Shown one piece after another: positions 17,446-25,513 of a DNA stretch of 42,423 nt. Under the pieces are notes generated by a model. It saw only the letters and a program-made list of their open reading frames with translations. It did no database searches and had not been told where the DNA came from. The position numbers and the translations under genes are program-made. How positions within the stretch are numbered: the stretch's first letter is position 1; every line of letters starts with the position of its first letter. The stretch spans positions 1-42,423 of the forward strand of contig JAFVWP010000138.1 of assembly GCA_017501565.1 (NCBI GenBank). The letters run 5' to 3'. This stretch comes from Elusimicrobiaceae bacterium. Its GTDB lineage: Bacteria > Elusimicrobiota > Elusimicrobia > Elusimicrobiales > Elusimicrobiaceae.

Positions 17446-18539
17446 GCGGACTTTATATCCATATCCCTTTTTGCCGCCAGAAATGCCGCTATTGCGACTT
17501 TCCTTCCTTCGCCGCGCAAGAAGAAATGATAGATGCTTATTTGGCCGCTTTACAACAGGAGGCTGCCCTTTATCCCAATGCACAATTTAATACTTTATAC
17601 ATCGGTGGCGGTACCCCAAGTTTATTAACGGAAAAACAGCTGTCTTATTTGCTAGATATAATTACATGGCGTTTTGGCGGGCTATCTTCTTTTGAAGAAT
17701 GCACGATGGAAGCAAATCCGGAAAGCCTGACCGCCGAAAAATTAAATTTATTAAAAGATGCCGGATTAAGCCGTTTGAGCCTGGGGCTGCAAAGTTTTAA
17801 TGATGCCGTTTTAAAAAAAATCGGACGTATTCACCAAGTAAGCACTTTTCTAAAGGCCTATGAACAAGCCCGCAAGGCCGGTTTTGAGAATATCAATGTG
17901 GATTTGATTGGCGGGCTGCCCGGTGAAACGGAAGAAGATTTTATCAAAGGGGTAGAAAAATTGGTCGCTTTGGACCCGATGCATATTTCTGTTTACGGCT
18001 TGCAAGTAGAAGAAGGGACCCCTTTTGCCAAAGACGGCATATCTGCCGACGAAGACGTGCTTCGCCGGGAATTGGAAAAAGTGCATGAAGTATTAGGTCA
18101 TGCCGGTTATCAGCACTACGAGATTTCCAACTATGCCCGCCCGGGGCATGAAAGCAAGCACAATATGAATTATTGGCAAAATGGCTCTTATTTGGGGCTG
18201 GGTTCGGCGGCGGCCTCTTACTTAAACGGCGAACGCCGCTATAATGTTTTAGATGTTAAAGAATATTTGCGCCGCATGGAGTTTGGTCTTTCCCCGGTGG
18301 AAAGTGCCGAATCTTTGACCGGAAAGGCCAAAGAAGGCGAGCGTATTATGCTGGGGCTTCGTATGTTGGGCGGTATAAAATTAAGCGAAGAACAAAGCCA
18401 GATGTTCGCTTCGGAAATAGAAGAGTTATGTGCCCGCGGTCTTGTGAGCCGTCAAGGGGATTTACTAAAATTAACTTTTGAAGGAATGTTCTTGGCCAAT
18501 CAGGCCTTTATGGCTTTTGTGGGTCCGTTTGACGCATGA
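17442..18539 (+). CDS. hemW: HemW-family radical SAM protein
   Basis: A 365-residue radical SAM enzyme. The cluster motif CxxxCxxC is C11, C15 and C18 in [14 protein letters not shown], followed by the GGGTPSLL glycine motif and the late [21 protein letters not shown] stretch typical of HemW (split here across residues about 223-245). HemW is a haem chaperone that was long misannotated as oxygen-independent coproporphyrinogen oxidase (HemN); HemN has a further Cys in the motif. It overlaps prfB and the CofE-like gene by 4 bp each. Whether the organism makes or uses haem cannot be seen here. Confidence 0.92.
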   Translation: MSGLYIHIPFCRQKCRYCDFPSFAAQEEMIDAYLAALQQEAALYPNAQFNTLYIGGGTPSLLTEKQLSYLLDIITWRFGGLSSFEECTMEANPESLTAEKLNLLKDAGLSRLSLGLQSFNDAVLKKIGRIHQVSTFLKAYEQARKAGFENINVDLIGGLPGETEEDFIKGVEKLVALDPMHISVYGLQVEEGTPFAKDGISADEDVLRRELEKVHEVLGHAGYQHYEISNYARPGHESKHNMNYWQNGSYLGLGSAAASYLNGERRYNVLDVKEYLRRMEFGLSPVESAESLTGKAKEGERIMLGLRMLGGIKLSEEQSQMFASEIEELCARGLVSRQGDLLKLTFEGMFLANQAFMAFVGPFDA

Positions 18540-19258
18540 GAATTAACGCAATCCATACCCGGGTTTTTAAAGAAAGAGAAGATTTGTTGGCTTTTATTTT
18601 TAGCCACGTTGCCGGACTGAAAGAAAAAGACATTTTAGTCATTTCTTCCAAATTATTATGCTTGTGGAAAGGCTGTGTCGTGCAAGCCAAAACACAAGAG
18701 CAGAAGCAAAATTTAATCAAAGAACAGAGCGATGCCTATTTACAAACCCGGTGGGCTTGGCTGACGCTTAAATGCGGTATGGTGATGACCAACGGCGGTG
18801 TGGACGAATCTAACGCCGACGGGAAGTATTTGTGTTTGCCGCCTGATTTATATGCCTGTGCCGAAGAAATCCGCTTGGCCTTGTGCCGTCATTACGGGCT
18901 TAAAGACGTGGGCGTGATTATTACCGATAGTATGATTTTGCCTTTGCGCTCAGGTGTGATCGGTGCGGCAGTAGCTTATAGCGGATTTGAAGGGGTGCGC
19001 GATGAACGCGGCCAAAAAGATATTTTTGGTAAACCCCTGGAAGTTACTTTTGTAAATTTAGCCGATGCTTTGGCCGCTTCGGCGGCTGTAACCATGGGGG
19101 AGCGTAATGAGCAAAAGCCTTTGTGTGTTATAGCAGGGGCCCCTGTCCGTTTTGTGGCAAAGACGGACCCGGCAGAAATTAAATATCCGCCGGAAGAAGA
19201 TTTGTACGCGCCGTTGTTTCAAGCGGCCGGACTTATAAAAAGGAGAACAAAAGAATGA
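18536..19258 (+). CDS. CofE-like (F420-0:glutamate ligase family) protein
   Basis: A 240-residue protein that looks like the coenzyme F420-0:gamma-glutamyl ligase fold. The best stretch is GGVDESNADGKYLCLPPDLY followed by ACAEEIRLALCRHYG and VGVIITDS, then LPLRSGVIGAAVAYSGFEGV, which tracks the CofE core (metal- and GTP-binding DESN, the LP-x-DP segment, the AxxIR helix, the IxxDS strand and the R-x-G-x2-GxA loop). In known pathways CofE adds glutamates to F420. No other F420 gene is in view, and it sits between hemW and mscL in a house-keeping operon, so a different amide-forming role is possible. The ATG overlaps hemW and its stop overlaps mscL, each as ATGA. Confidence 0.8.
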   Translation: MRINAIHTRVFKEREDLLAFIFSHVAGLKEKDILVISSKLLCLWKGCVVQAKTQEQKQNLIKEQSDAYLQTRWAWLTLKCGMVMTNGGVDESNADGKYLCLPPDLYACAEEIRLALCRHYGLKDVGVIITDSMILPLRSGVIGAAVAYSGFEGVRDERGQKDIFGKPLEVTFVNLADALAASAAVTMGERNEQKPLCVIAGAPVRFVAKTDPAEIKYPPEEDLYAPLFQAAGLIKRRTKE

Positions 19259-19716
19259 AGAATGTGTTGTTAGAATTCAAAAAATTTGTCATGTGCGGTA
19301 ATGTGATAGACATGGCTGTCGGTATCATTATCGGCGGTGCGTTTACGAAAATCGTAAACTCAATGGTGGCTGATGTGTTGATGCCGCCCTTGGGCCTGTT
19401 GTTGGGAAAGGTGGATTTTTCCAATTGGTTTGTGGTTTTGAAACAAGGCGCTACGGCCGGGCCGTATGCTTCTTTGTCTGCGGCGCAAGCGGCCGGTGCT
19501 ACTACGCTCAACATTGGCAATTGTTTAAATGCCATTATCAGCTTTTTAATTGTAGCGGCTTGTATTTTCTTTTTAATCAAAATGATTAACAAGTTAAATG
19601 CTCCCAAAGAAACTGCCCCCGCTCCGGTAACGACGAAAAAATGTCAGTACTGCTGCAGCGAAATTGCTTTGGAAGCCACCCGCTGCCCCCATTGCACCTC
19701 TGAATTAGGCAAATAG
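19255..19716 (+). CDS. mscL: Large-conductance mechanosensitive channel MscL with C-terminal zinc ribbon
   Basis: MscL opens under membrane tension to release solutes in osmotic shock. The first helix motif GNVIDMAVGIIIGGAFTKIV (residues 15-34) and the PPLG turn are typical, and the second helix is at about 92-112. The usual C-terminal helix is replaced by a short Ala/Pro linker and a Cys4 zinc-ribbon: C130 and C133 (KKCQYCCSE) with C144 and C147 (TRCPHCTSE). The tail should lie in the cytosol. AAAAGGAG ahead of the ATG and a 4-bp overlap with the upstream gene make it the last gene of the secA operon. Confidence 0.95.
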   Translation: MKNVLLEFKKFVMCGNVIDMAVGIIIGGAFTKIVNSMVADVLMPPLGLLLGKVDFSNWFVVLKQGATAGPYASLSAAQAAGATTLNIGNCLNAIISFLIVAACIFFLIKMINKLNAPKETAPAPVTTKKCQYCCSEIALEATRCPHCTSELGK

Positions 19717-19731
19717 TTTTTGCTATCTGTT

Positions 19732-19770
19732 AAACACAGCGTAAAGAGTTTTCTTTGCGCTGTGTTTTTT
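19732..19770 (+). terminator. Terminator of the secA operon
   Basis: ACACAGCGTAAAG pairs with CTTTGCGCTGTGT (one T-G pair) around an AGTTTT loop, followed by TTTTT; a 13-bp stem right after mscL. Confidence 0.93.
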
Positions 19771-19799
19771 AATAAAAGGTTTTCTGCTTTTGTTGTTTT

Positions 19800-19808
19800 T
19801 GTTACAAT
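19800..19808 (+). promoter_or_regulatory. Extended -10 promoter, leaderless geometry
   Basis: TGT-TACAAT is followed by AAATTT and then the ATG at 19815. The predicted start point is the A of the ATG, and no Shine-Dalgarno exists. The AAATTT spacer is identical to that at dgt. Confidence 0.6.
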
Positions 19809-19814
19809 AAATTT

Positions 19815-20597
19815 ATGAAATATTTTGCCCATCGCGGAGCCTGGGCCGAATTACCGGCCAATTCTTTGCCTGCTTTTGCCAAAGCGCGGGAAGTGGGGTG
19901 TACGTGCTATGAATTAGACGTACACATGACCTTGGACGGCTCTTTGGTGGTGCATCACGATTATAGTTTAGCCACAGATACCACTTCGCAACGCAATATC
20001 CATGAAATTACGTTTAGCGAAATCAAACAATGCCGCCTGTTGCATTCCTTTGACCCTTATTTAAATATCCGTCCGCCTTTATTGCGGGAAATTTTTCCGA
20101 TTATTGTGGATCAATTGGAACTCTTAAACATTGAAATCAAAAACGACAACAATGTTTATCCGGGTATAGAAAAAGCCTTGTGGAAGGAGTTGGATATTTT
20201 GGGGCCGGAAGCTGTTAAAAAGGTGCTTATTTCCAGCTTTGATTATGCCACCTTACAGCGCGTGCGCCAAATTGCCCCACAGGCCAAAATCGGCGTGTTG
20301 ACGCGCTTGTTTGATCCGCAAAAAATACGCAGTTTATCTGCTAACAGCGTGCATATCAGCAAAACTTTAATTACCAAAGAAATTGTGGATATTTGCCACA
20401 GCGAAGGGCGGGAAGTGTATGTTTATACCATCAATGATAAATATACGTTGCGCTCTTTGCAACGCATAGGAGTAGACGGCATTTTTACGGACCGCCCGGA
20501 GCTTTTCTTGCCGCAAAAAGAATTTCTGCCGGAAGAGTTGGTAGAGAAATATACGCCTTTAAAATTATCCAAAAAAACCCGCGTCCCCCGCTTATGA
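19815..20597 (+). CDS. Glycerophosphodiester phosphodiesterase
   Basis: A 260-residue GDPD-family enzyme that splits glycerophosphodiesters into an alcohol and glycerol 3-phosphate, recycling phospholipid head groups. Catalytic features are H6-R7 (FAHRGAW), the metal ligands E33 and D35 (CYELDVHMT), H47/H48 (VVHHDY), LNIEIKND further on, and the C-terminal VYTIND and GVDGIFTDRPE segments. There is no signal peptide, so it is cytosolic, like UgpQ rather than GlpQ. It is transcribed alone with a leaderless-type promoter and ends at a shared terminator. Confidence 0.93.
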   Translation: MKYFAHRGAWAELPANSLPAFAKAREVGCTCYELDVHMTLDGSLVVHHDYSLATDTTSQRNIHEITFSEIKQCRLLHSFDPYLNIRPPLLREIFPIIVDQLELLNIEIKNDNNVYPGIEKALWKELDILGPEAVKKVLISSFDYATLQRVRQIAPQAKIGVLTRLFDPQKIRSLSANSVHISKTLITKEIVDICHSEGREVYVYTINDKYTLRSLQRIGVDGIFTDRPELFLPQKEFLPEELVEKYTPLKLSKKTRVPRL

Positions 20598-20607
20598 TTT
20601 ATCGTAT

Positions 20608-20637
20608 AAAAAACCCGCTCTGTTGAGCGGGTTTTTT
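20608..20637. terminator. Bidirectional intrinsic terminator
   Basis: AAAACCCGCTC-TGTT-GAGCGGGTTTTTT, an 11-bp stem between the convergent glycerophosphodiesterase and lipoprotein genes; A and T runs on both sides. Confidence 0.93.
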
Positions 20638-20641
20638 AATA

Positions 20642-21076
20642 TTAATAATCTGAATAGTCAGAGCTGTATGATTCGGTGGAATAGTCCGCAGCAGACGTAT
20701 CACCGCCGGCGGGCTGCCCGCCATAGTATTGTTCCGGCGAATAGCGGCGGGGTCTTTCCCACAGACGTTTGGTATTTTTGTACTCACGTTCCCCCGGCTC
20801 ACCCGGCACCATGGGGCGGGTGCGGTCATCAAAGAAATAGACGTTCTTTTGGGTTTCGGGTTGCACTTCAAAGATGTAGTTGGATTCCGTATTGGGTTTA
20901 GCTTCACGGCGTTCCTTATAAGCATCTTTTTCCAAATCGTCTAAATAGTCTTGTTCGGTTAAATATATTTTTTTGCGATAATACGTCGTATCGTCTTTTT
21001 GCGCATTTTTAGAAGCGCAAGCGGTAAAACCAAGGCAAATAAAGGCACAAAGCGCCAAGCGAATAAAGGTTTTCAT
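20642..21076 (-). CDS. Lipoprotein of unknown function
   Basis: A 144-residue protein with a signal peptide and lipobox (FTAC, lipidated Cys at residue 20). The mature part is charged, rich in Tyr, Glu, Arg and Pro, likely disordered, and ends in a Tyr/Ser-rich tail (DYSTESYSSDYSDY). AAGGAG lies 8 nt before the ATG. It starts 11 bp after the folD stop on the same strand with no terminator between, so the two are probably cotranscribed. I recognise no family. Confidence 0.85.
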   Translation of the reverse strand: MKTFIRLALCAFICLGFTACASKNAQKDDTTYYRKKIYLTEQDYLDDLEKDAYKERREAKPNTESNYIFEVQPETQKNVYFFDDRTRPMVPGEPGEREYKNTKRLWERPRRYSPEQYYGGQPAGGDTSAADYSTESYSSDYSDY

Positions 21077-21087
21077 TTTTTTTCTCC

Positions 21088-21954
21088 TTAAATCTTCCTT
21101 TCACCTGATAATATAATGTTTTCTAGCAAGCATGCAAGGGTTACCGGTCCTACCCCGCCCGGTACAGGGGAAATTTTACAGCCTTTTTCCAACAAATCTT
21201 GTGTTTGTGCATCTCCGCACAAATTGCCGTCCGGCCCCAGGTTTGTGGCAATATCTATAATAATCGCTCCGGCGGGGACATTGACGCGGGTTAATAAACC
21301 CGCTTGTCCGGCGGCACTGCAAATGAGATGGGTGTTTTGTAGCGAAAAAGCCAAATCTTGGGTATAGGTATGACAAATTTTGGTAGTGGCATTTTTACAG
21401 GTCAATAAATGGGCCAACGGACGGCCTACATTAGGGGATCGTCCGATGACAGCCGCTTCCAACCCTTGCGGGTTTATCCGGTGATGCTCCAACAAGCGCA
21501 TGACCGCTAAAGCGGTGCAAGGGATAAAGGTTTTTAAGCTTTCTACATCTTCCCACGTTTTACATAAAAACAATTTACCCATAGAAACATCGGACATTCC
21601 GTCAATGTCTTTTTCCGCGGCGATGAAATGTTCAAATCCGCTGTTGGCCAAATGCTCCGGCAAAGGACGGGCAATTAAAATAGCATCTGTTTGCGGGTCG
21701 GCAGATGCTTTGCGCAGTAATGTTAAAAATTCTTCAGTAGAAGTGTGATTGCTAATGGGTTGTATTTGGCAACGAACCCCTAGTTTTTCCGCGGCGGCTA
21801 CTTCTTTTTTAAGATAAACATAAGCACCATAATCGTCGCTGGACCCTACTGCAAACAAAGACAAAGCCCTGCCCAAGCGTTCTTGTACCCGCTGGGCTCT
21901 TTGCAGTAAAGGTTCGCGCAATTGAGCGGCTAATGTTTTTCCTTCCAAAATCAT
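21088..21954 (-). CDS. folD: Methylenetetrahydrofolate dehydrogenase/cyclohydrolase, active-site variant
   Basis: FolD interconverts 5,10-methylene-, methenyl- and 10-formyl-tetrahydrofolate in the cytosol. The 288-residue protein has the family Tyr and Lys (Y45, K49 in AYVYLKKE), the folate-binding Asp (D118 in KDIDGM), the nucleotide loop VIGRSPNVGRPLAHLL and the signature PGGVGPVTLACLLEN. The Gln of the conserved VQLPLP motif (Q98 in E. coli) is absent: the stretch reads ILIARPLPEH, with Ala at 95. In known enzymes this Gln supports the Lys in the cyclohydrolase step. There is no Shine-Dalgarno; an extended -10 lies 6 nt before the ATG. The lipoprotein gene follows. Confidence 0.92.
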   Translation of the reverse strand: MILEGKTLAAQLREPLLQRAQRVQERLGRALSLFAVGSSDDYGAYVYLKKEVAAAEKLGVRCQIQPISNHTSTEEFLTLLRKASADPQTDAILIARPLPEHLANSGFEHFIAAEKDIDGMSDVSMGKLFLCKTWEDVESLKTFIPCTALAVMRLLEHHRINPQGLEAAVIGRSPNVGRPLAHLLTCKNATTKICHTYTQDLAFSLQNTHLICSAAGQAGLLTRVNVPAGAIIIDIATNLGPDGNLCGDAQTQDLLEKGCKISPVPGGVGPVTLACLLENIILSGERKI

Positions 21955-21960
21955 ATATAT

Positions 21961-21969
21961 ATCATATCA
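21961..21969 (-). promoter_or_regulatory. Extended -10 promoter of folD, leaderless geometry
   Basis: On the minus strand TGA-TATGAT is followed by ATATAT and the folD ATG. No -35 match is present, consistent with an extended -10 promoter, and no Shine-Dalgarno exists. Confidence 0.55.
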
Positions 21970-22064
21970 AATTAGCCCTATCCCCGCCCATGGGTTTAAA
22001 TTTTATGTTTGAAAAGTTTTATTTTTTGCTATGATGTTTTTATATATTTTATTTGGCGGTAGAA

Positions 22065-22616
22065 ATGATGAAAAAACTTTTTTGTTTATTTTTTCTTTTG
22101 ATGCCTTGTTTGTCTTTATCGGCTCAAAATAATATCAAAATGGTAACTTATTTTCCGGTGCCTTATGTTTCTTATTTGGACTTGAACGTAACCGGTACGT
22201 GTGATTTGGGCCTTTTGGATACTTGCCGCTTAAGCATTGCTAAAGATTGGACTTTTTCTTCCGAAGCTACTCAAGGCGGCCTGGAAAGCAATGCGATCAT
22301 CGTTAAAAAAGGAAGTTTATCATTAAACTCTTCCAATCCGTCTTCTGCTATTCAAGGCCGTGTGTTGCAAGTGGGCCGTCCGGCTGCGCAAGGAAACTCT
22401 TTGTTGCAGATTACGGATTCTCTGCTGGTAAAAAAATCGCTTCTTGAAAACGGGATATTTTCCCATATTCAAGCCGAACAGGTGTATTTAAAAAAATTAT
22501 TCTTGGGCGGGTATGAATTCCCGGTTTGCTCTTCCGCCACCGGAAACGAAATCCGCTGGAAAAAGTTAACCATAGACGGAACAACAGGGGTTTTCTTAAC
22601 CTGTGATGAAGATTAA
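22065..22616 (+). CDS. Secreted protein of unknown function
   Basis: About 183 residues, with a signal peptide (KKLFCLFFLLMPCLSLSAQ). Start is ATG 22065 or 22068; GGCGG at 22055-22059 is a weak ribosome site and a TTG at 22053 is possible but less likely. The mature N-terminus reads NNIKMVTYFPVPYVSYLDLN, followed by a beta-rich region with repeats of short strands (SLSLNSS, SLLQITDSLLVKKSLL) and paired Cys (GTCDLGLLDTC, CSSATG, LTCDED). The style suggests a surface or beta-helix-like structural protein, but this is a guess. A TATGAT box lies at 22030-22035. It ends at a strong terminator and stands alone. Confidence 0.78.
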   Translation: MMKKLFCLFFLLMPCLSLSAQNNIKMVTYFPVPYVSYLDLNVTGTCDLGLLDTCRLSIAKDWTFSSEATQGGLESNAIIVKKGSLSLNSSNPSSAIQGRVLQVGRPAAQGNSLLQITDSLLVKKSLLENGIFSHIQAEQVYLKKLFLGGYEFPVCSSATGNEIRWKKLTIDGTTGVFLTCDED

Positions 22617-22627
22617 AATTTTATCTG

Positions 22628-22657
22628 AAATACCCGGCTAGAGCCGGGTATTTTTTT
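22628..22657 (+). terminator. Intrinsic terminator
   Basis: AAATACCCGGCT pairs with AGCCGGGTATTT around a 2-nt turn, followed by more T; 11 bp after the stop at 22616. Confidence 0.92.
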
Positions 22658-22705
22658 GCTTGCCAATATACTTTAACCGCACTCTTGGGATAAGCCTAAC
22701 AAAAA

Positions 22706-22734
22706 TTGCCTGATAATGATAAAATATATATATA
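22706..22734 (+). promoter_or_regulatory. Predicted promoter of the YacL-ispDF-cysS-add unit
   Basis: TTGCCT (22706-22711) lies 17 nt before TATATA (22729-22734). The leader to 22784 is about 45 nt and ends in GGAGGGG. Confidence 0.45.
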
Positions 22735-22783
22735 CTTTATTTTATGCCGTTCGGTGGGAGCCGTGCGGAGTTTGGAGGGGCAT

Positions 22784-23728
22784 ATGCCTATTTGGATTTT
22801 TAGGATTTCTACACTGATTGCATTTCCGTTTTTAACCTATGATTTTATTGACAAAGACCCGGTTTCCTTAGCCGGCGGTTTGCTTTGTGCGTTGATTGTC
22901 ATCATCGCCGAAGCTATTTTTAAACGCTTGCGCTTGATTAAGATGATGATTGCTTGTTTTGGTTTCCTGTTGGGTTATTTGTTGTTTATTTTCGGCGATT
23001 ATGCCGTAATGAATTTTGCCTTGGGCGGGCAAGATTGGTGGGCGGCGCATGAACGCTATGTAGAAATCGGGCTGATTATTTTCGGTGTTTTTGCCAGCTT
23101 GTTGAAATCGCGCGACTTGGAAGGCCTTTCCTACAATGGCCGCCACTTAAAAGTTGCCGATGTCAGCGCGTTGATGGACGGACGCATTGTGGATTTGTGC
23201 GAAATCAATTTCCTTTCCGGTGTGATTGTATTGCCGGTGTTTGTGTTGGAACAATTAAATAAAATGGCCGCTTCCAAGGACCCCTTGGAACGTGCCAAAG
23301 GCCGCCGCGGTTTAGATGTGGCTACCCGCTTGCAAGAATTAAAAGAAATTGCCGTACGTATCACCGCCAAAACCCCCAAGGCTGAAGACGACACCGAACG
23401 GGTGGTAAAATTAGCCAAAAGCTTAGATGCCGAATTGGTAACCTTGGATTTTAATGCCAATAAAATCGGTGCTTTATACGATGTGGTGGTGTTGAATATT
23501 GCTGATTTAACTACCGCCCTTAAACCGGTTGTTTTGCCGGGGGAAACGATGTCTTTATTTATCATGAAAGACGGCAAAGAGAAAGAACAAGGCATCGGCT
23601 ATTTAGACGATGGCACAATGGTAGTGGTGGAAGAAGGGCGTAAGCATATCGGCAAAAGAACGGAAGTGTCTGTTTATTCCATTTTGCAAACCTCTTCCGG
23701 CCGTATGATTTTTGCCAAAGTAAAATAA
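22784..23728 (+). CDS. YacL-like membrane PIN/TRAM-domain protein
   Basis: The start is ATG 22784, placed by GGAGG at 22774-22778; the open frame further upstream crosses the promoter. The 314-residue protein has four N-terminal membrane helices (about residues 5-110), then a PIN ribonuclease-like domain (KVADVSALMDGRIVDL, with acidic residues, and VTLDFNANKIG later) and a C-terminal TRAM-like RNA-binding segment (YLDDGTMVVVEEGRKHIGK). This is the YacL/PIN-TRAM architecture, often found near cysS, ispD and ispF as here. The natural RNA target of the family is not known to me. One base separates its stop from ispDF. Confidence 0.9.
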   Translation: MPIWIFRISTLIAFPFLTYDFIDKDPVSLAGGLLCALIVIIAEAIFKRLRLIKMMIACFGFLLGYLLFIFGDYAVMNFALGGQDWWAAHERYVEIGLIIFGVFASLLKSRDLEGLSYNGRHLKVADVSALMDGRIVDLCEINFLSGVIVLPVFVLEQLNKMAASKDPLERAKGRRGLDVATRLQELKEIAVRITAKTPKAEDDTERVVKLAKSLDAELVTLDFNANKIGALYDVVVLNIADLTTALKPVVLPGETMSLFIMKDGKEKEQGIGYLDDGTMVVVEEGRKHIGKRTEVSVYSILQTSSGRMIFAKVK

Positions 23729-23729
23729 A

Positions 23730-24890
23730 ATGCACAGCACAGACCAACTGACTTTTGCAGGCGCGATTATTGTGGCGGGAGGGTTAGGCAAACGCATGGG
23801 CCGCCCGAAGCAAATGTTGCCTTTGGCCGGGGTACCGGTATTAGTGCGCTCTGTGCAGGCTTTTCAAAAAATAGCTTGCGTCAAGCAAATTGTAGTGGTT
23901 ACTTCCTTAGAAAACCAAGAAATCCTAAAAAAATATTTTTCTGATTTGACATTTGCCCAGCCGGGGGAAACCCGTTTGGGCTCCGTAATAAGCGGAGTAC
24001 AAGCCTTGGACCCGCACGTGCAGGCTATTGCTGTGCATGACGGCGCCCGCCCGTTAGTAAACCCTTCGGCAGCAGAGCGGTGCTTACAACGCGGCTTTAC
24101 CGAAGAAGCGGCTGTTTTGGCAGTACAGGTAAAAGACACCATCAAACAAGTGGGGCATGGCCAAGTGCAAAAAACGTTGGACCGCTCTTGTCTGTGGGCT
24201 GCACAAACCCCGCAATGCTACCGCGCCGATATTTTGCGCAAGGCTTTGGAACGCTTTGGCTATCAACAGGACGCGACGGACGAATCCCAACTTGTAGAGC
24301 GGTTGGGGGTGAGTGTGAAAATAGAGCCGTCCGATTATCAAAATTTGAAAATTACCACGCCGGAGGATTTAGTCATGGCGGAAGCTTTTTTGCAGACGGG
24401 TGCGCAACTTCGCACCGGGTTTGGTTTTGATTTGCACCGCATGAGCGCGGGGCGAAAATTTATCATAGGCGGGAGCGAAATCCCGCACAGCAAAGGTTTT
24501 GTGGGACATAGCGACGGCGATGTGGTGTTGCACGCCATTTGCGATGCTATTTTGGGGGCTTTATGTTTGGGAGAAATCGGTTTACTCTTTCCACCTACGG
24601 ACCCCACCATTGAAGGCATTGACAGCAAAGAAATTGCCAAAAAAGTGCTTGAATTGGTGCGTGCGCAAGGGGCGCGCTTGCTTCATATAGATGCTACCTT
24701 GGTAACACAAGAGCCTAAAATCAGCCCGCACTATGCACAGGTAAAGAAATCCTTGGCAGCAGTATTTGAAATGGACGAGAAAAATGTCAGTTTTAAATCT
24801 AAAAGCCACGAGCACGTAGGTGAAATCGGCCGCGGGGAAGCGGCGATGTGCCATGCCGTGGCCACGTTACTTGTAGGAGAAGAAAAATGA
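23730..24890 (+). CDS. ispDF: Bifunctional IspD/IspF of the MEP isoprenoid pathway
   Basis: A 386-residue fusion. Residues 1-225 are IspD (CTP:2-C-methylerythritol 4-phosphate cytidylyltransferase) with the nucleotide loop VAGGLGKRMG (16-25), PKQ at 26-28 and VHDGARPLV (102-110). Residues 228-386 are IspF (MEcPP synthase) with zinc ligands D234, H236 and H268, in the same spacing as the separate enzyme, and a GRGEA segment near the end. The two reactions are not consecutive (IspE lies between), so the fusion may aid complex formation. It is cotranscribed with the PIN/TRAM gene and overlaps the lipoprotein gene as ATGA. Confidence 0.95.
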   Translation: MHSTDQLTFAGAIIVAGGLGKRMGRPKQMLPLAGVPVLVRSVQAFQKIACVKQIVVVTSLENQEILKKYFSDLTFAQPGETRLGSVISGVQALDPHVQAIAVHDGARPLVNPSAAERCLQRGFTEEAAVLAVQVKDTIKQVGHGQVQKTLDRSCLWAAQTPQCYRADILRKALERFGYQQDATDESQLVERLGVSVKIEPSDYQNLKITTPEDLVMAEAFLQTGAQLRTGFGFDLHRMSAGRKFIIGGSEIPHSKGFVGHSDGDVVLHAICDAILGALCLGEIGLLFPPTDPTIEGIDSKEIAKKVLELVRAQGARLLHIDATLVTQEPKISPHYAQVKKSLAAVFEMDEKNVSFKSKSHEHVGEIGRGEAAMCHAVATLLVGEEK

Positions 24891-25513
24891 AGAAAAGTGT
24901 GTTGTTTATAATCTTGGGCAGTTTTATATTGGGGGCGTGTTCCAGCACGAATTTTACATCTCGTAAAAAACTTTCCGGTATTGATTATTCCGCCTATGAG
25001 CGCCCGGTTTCTTTTATTCCGCAAGAAGATAAACCGGCTGATGAAGATTTTATTGCGCATTTGCCCGGCCCGAGTGTATTAGACGAAATGCCGCAAGATA
25101 CTTCTTTAGCAGATGGCCAAAACCAACCGCAAGAGCCTTTGGGCGAAGATGAAGATTTTACATCGGAAGAAATTGAAGCTTCCTATGGCCGCTATGCCGA
25201 TGTGACGGTGGTAGCGGCGGCTAAAAGAGTCCGCTTGGGTAATGCTGCCAATTCCAAAAATATGGCCATTTTTCAAAAGGCGTTAGATGAAGCATATAAA
25301 AAAGCTTTGCGCACGTACCGCCCGGCGGGATTTACCTATTCTATTGCCAGCGTAGGGGCGGTTAATCCGCTGTCGGATATAGAAGTAAGCTGTATTTTGG
25401 GCGAACAAGCGGCCAATGAAATCGGCAAGCCGACGTGTGATTTGTTTTTCCAAACCATCGTTTTACAATACAATACTTTGTTGAAAGAGGCACAATCCAA
25501 TGCAGCTTTATAA
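24887..25513 (+). CDS. Lipoprotein of unknown function
   Basis: The start is ATG 24887, overlapping the ispDF stop (ATGA); the frame upstream of it is a shadow. The 208-residue protein has a signal peptide and lipobox (LGACSS, lipidated Cys near residue 18). An acidic, Pro/Gln-rich linker (about residues 45-95) is followed by a small Ala-rich domain that holds two Cys (EVSCILGE, KPTCDLFF) and could form a disulfide. No family is recognised. Its last 14 bp overlap cysS. Confidence 0.83.
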   Translation: MKKSVLFIILGSFILGACSSTNFTSRKKLSGIDYSAYERPVSFIPQEDKPADEDFIAHLPGPSVLDEMPQDTSLADGQNQPQEPLGEDEDFTSEEIEASYGRYADVTVVAAAKRVRLGNAANSKNMAIFQKALDEAYKKALRTYRPAGFTYSIASVGAVNPLSDIEVSCILGEQAANEIGKPTCDLFFQTIVLQYNTLLKEAQSNAAL

